Below, one piece after another: positions 62,401-64,000 of a DNA stretch of 64,000 nucleotides. The notes beneath the pieces were generated by a model, which worked only from the letters and a program-made list of their open reading frames with translations, was not told where the DNA came from and searched no databases. The stretch spans positions 8,773,427-8,837,426 of the forward strand of contig NW_024881296.1 of the NCBI RefSeq assembly GCF_018691265.1, given 5' to 3'. The stretch's first letter is position 1; each line of letters opens with the position of its first letter. The stretch is from Tyto alba (lineage: Eukaryota; Chordata; Aves; Strigiformes; Tytonidae). Both the position numbers and the translations under genes were made by a program.

Positions 62401-64000
62401 GATTATTCCTTAAGCATCTAAGGAAACGCTCATCTTTTTTTGTAGATGTTGAACACCCAGGTATTTCCACTGACGTCAGGAGGAACTTCTATCTGTTTTG
62501 CACCTCTGAAAAGCAGCCTGCTATTTTGGCACTCACAGGAAAATACATAAATGACTGTGTAGCTCTGGAGTATTTTACCTAGAGGAGTTTCTTTAGCCTA
62601 TGGAGAACCTCTGTAGTCCAAGTTCATCTCCAGCTCTACTCTGGAATGTAGTTCCACCATGTGTTTTCTTTGGCAGAGGAGCTGACCACCTTTGATTCTA
62701 CTCCTATCCATAGACTTCCAGACCCCTTAATTTGCTGGTACAGTGATCTTATGCTATATACCAGATTCACTGAATTTGAATCAGCCATCCCTGTTCTTAC
62801 CAGTTCTTAATCCCAAATCATTTCAGTGATGTAGTTTGCAGTGCAGCCCCACAAGCAGCTGTATCTGTACAGGTACATATTATGTACAATGCATTTACCA
62901 TCCACCTGGCATTAATATTAACATAAACCCAAACCTCCATACATGAGGCTGAAGTTTGCTTGCTTTCCTTTTGTCTACAGGTCCCAGCATGTCTTCTGTT
63001 AAGAGCAGATACGCTATAGATGAAGAACTGTGTGTTTAATTGACAAGGCAGTTTGCTTATCACAAATGCTGTACTACAACACAGGTGTTTATGTTTTCAG
63101 GAGTTACAGCCATCACTGTTTGTCATTTAGCCATCTATTCTTAGCTAAGCGCTTGGGAACAGGTTACTTGGTTAAATTTCATGTTCATATATAATCAAGC
63201 TATCTGAAGATCGATCCTGAGTAATGTTTTGCTTTTTATTCTATTTTTAAGACAATCTCAGTAATTTAGGAATCTGAGCCTCATTAAAAATTATTTAGGA
63301 ACTCCCAAATTTTTCTGAAAGTCTGCTGTCTTGCAGGATATTTAAAATGTTTTAGAAAATGTTACTCTATAGCTAATGCCTCATAAAAAAAATTAGAGCT
63401 TAAAAAAATCAACCCAATATGTTTAAGTAGTATCTTTAACAGCAGAAGTTACCAAATTTTTTATAAACCAGATTCTTAAAAGAAGAATTAAATAAAAATT
63501 GAATTTTATTATTTTTTTAATTATCAGTTGCAATAATAAAGAAATTAACATGGACAGATTATATGCTTTGTGCACTGAGAAATAACCCGACATATATGCC
63601 ATGGAGGAGCTTTCTGTTGCATAGTTGGCAATTAATGCATGAGGTTTTCCTTTCTCTATAAGAATTTCAACTGAAACCTTAGTTTAGATTACAAGTGAAA
63701 GCAGATTTGGTGATCTTCATATGTGCTACATAACAGAGTGCAAAGATGACGTTTACTGTGTAAATAACTTGGGGTCTGACTATTGACATACTTTTCCCAT
63801 CATTTATTGGTGTCAGGGACTTAAAGTTGTGTGTGTTGGTGTGTGTGGAATTGAAAAAAATGTTTGAAATCTGATTTAGCTTTATCAGTCAAAAGGCATA
63901 CTTTTCTGATGATGGAATTGTTTTAAAGAGTGTTGATAAATTGGTGGGAACATACTTTTATCCCACTCTGAATGACTATATTGACCAATTTATAATGGAT
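52440..64000 (+). CDS. ACTN2: ACTN2 (alpha-actinin-2), exon 1 and part of intron 1
   Basis: Gene-level entry; the 5' boundary is approximate. Alpha-actinin-2 is the antiparallel actin-crosslinking rod protein of the sarcomeric Z-disc in skeletal and cardiac muscle. Only codons 1-45 are in the window (52795-52929); the calponin-homology actin-binding domain starts in exon 2, expected to open with TFTAWCNSHLRK. No such sequence was found to 64000, so intron 1 exceeds 11 kb. A CpG island, an E-box and a long leader precede the exon. Divergent from HEATR1, as in human. Confidence 0.93.
52488..52577 (+). repeat. Polypurine tract with G-quadruplex-capable end in ACTN2 leader
   Basis: About 90 bases almost entirely of A and G on the plus strand, inside the inferred 5' leader. 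Positions 52558-52573 read GGG-A-GGG-A-GGGG-A-GGG, a four-run array with single-base loops, the most stable G-quadruplex layout. The mirror-like purine composition could also favour triplex DNA. Confidence 0.75.
52730..52751. promoter_or_regulatory. 22-bp perfect AT palindrome before ACTN2 start
   Basis: A perfect 22-base inverted repeat, TTAAA then alternating AT then TTTAA, lies 43 bases upstream of the ACTN2 ATG. As DNA it resembles a TATA element and could position a downstream start near 52765-52785; as RNA it can fold into a weak AU hairpin. No exact MEF2 consensus was found in it. Confidence 0.5.
52795..52929 (+). CDS. ACTN2: ACTN2 coding exon 1
   Basis: Forty-five codons: [20 protein letters not shown], then [20 protein letters not shown] and KQQRK. 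This is one substitution from my recollection of chicken skeletal alpha-actinin (which has Asn at residue 2), and aligns with human from the second Met (MNQIE). Both Met codons have A at -3. The first was chosen because birds use it. The exon boundary after Lys45 is set by the alpha-actinin family. The donor there, AAG|GTCTGG, is weak. The frame otherwise hits a stop a few codons on. The acidic segment is the unstructured N-terminus before the actin-binding domain. Confidence 0.95.
52930..55499. other. ACTN2 intron 1, 5' part
   Basis: AT-rich intron sequence; no exon resembling alpha-actinin and no recognised mobile element. Confidence 0.5.
55500..55625 (+). repeat. MIR-like CORE-SINE remnant in ACTN2 intron 1
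   Basis: TGTAACCTTAGGCAAGGTCA, GACCTCGGTTTCCCACTGTT and AAAAAGAGGACAGCAGTGG match MIR sense sequence (GACCTTGGGCAAGTTACTTA ... CTCAGTTTCCTCATCTGTAA). Confidence 0.5.
56369..56402 (+). repeat. Poly-T run of 34
   Basis: Uninterrupted T34 in ACTN2 intron 1, the longest homopolymer in the window. No adjacent retroelement is recognised in antisense orientation. Confidence 0.95.
57250..57275 (+). repeat. G-quadruplex-capable GT-rich patch
   Basis: Four or more G runs (57250-57253, 57258-57260, 57264-57266, 57270-57275) with loops of 3-4 bases, inside a longer G/T-rich stretch to about 57330 in ACTN2 intron 1. Confidence 0.75.
59428..60788 (-). mobile_element. CR1 LINE ORF2 fragment (endonuclease + reverse transcriptase), degenerate
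   Basis: Minus-strand frames show CR1 ORF2 pieces in order. From about 60788: an endonuclease C-terminal part with [22 protein letters not shown] and [10 protein letters not shown]. From about 60240: reverse-transcriptase blocks with [33 protein letters not shown] and, where the catalytic FADD box is expected, FANN (59784-59795). The piece between endonuclease and RT is missing, in-frame stops occur, and the 3' end breaks off near 59428 before the usual terminus. It is therefore inactive. Lies in ACTN2 intron 1, opposite the gene. Confidence 0.93.
60789..64000. other. ACTN2 intron 1, right-hand part
   Basis: AT-rich intron sequence with no recognised repeat or exon. The expected exon 2 product (TFTAWCNSHLRK start) does not appear in any frame here. 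Confidence 0.5.

Overview
This window is vertebrate nuclear DNA, almost certainly from a bird and probably not a galliform. Three things point there. Truncated CR1 LINE copies dominate the repeats, most in the antisense reading that starts near a 'CATAGAATGG' end. The LTRs belong to the endogenous-retrovirus type common in neoavian genomes. The first coding exon of ACTN2 reads almost exactly as the chicken protein. No bacterial gene, CRISPR array, tRNA or rRNA gene is visible.

Layout. (1) Positions 557-36501, minus strand: forty consecutive coding exons of HEATR1 (UTP10/BAP28), the very large HEAT-repeat protein of the t-UTP part of the small-subunit processome. Joining them gives 5,962 coding bases, about 1,987 residues, in one open frame with GT-AG boundaries throughout. 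The last ~170 residues (judged from the human protein) lie left of the window. (2) About 36345-37035: a CpG island at the HEATR1 5' end, with a canonical MYC-type E-box and an ETS site 20 bases apart. (3) 37036-52254: about 15 kb of intergenic DNA without a recognisable gene, holding CR1 and MIR-like remnants, homopolymers and one small GC-rich patch. (4) 52255-52500: a second CpG island, followed by a long polypurine-containing leader and ACTN2 exon 1 (alpha-actinin-2, codons 1-45) at 52795-52929 on the plus strand. (5) 52930-64000: the first part of ACTN2 intron 1, with a 1.36 kb broken CR1 and a MIR-like fragment. Exon 2 was not found.

HEATR1 and ACTN2 are divergent neighbours, the same order and orientation as on human chromosome 1q43. 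They are not functionally linked: one acts in nucleolar ribosome biogenesis, the other at the muscle Z-disc. Their promoters differ to match.

The hunt did not turn up a new biological system; this is an ordinary conserved locus. The points most worth a second look are: a (U)n(GU)n tract just upstream of the HEATR1 exon 6 acceptor; a possible 121-codon upstream ORF whose stop overlaps the ACTN2 start as ATGA; an LTR nested inside another LTR with an intact 5-bp target duplication; and weak splice donors at HEATR1 exon 4 and ACTN2 exon 1. All homology calls come from recognising protein and repeat sequence by eye; no search was run.
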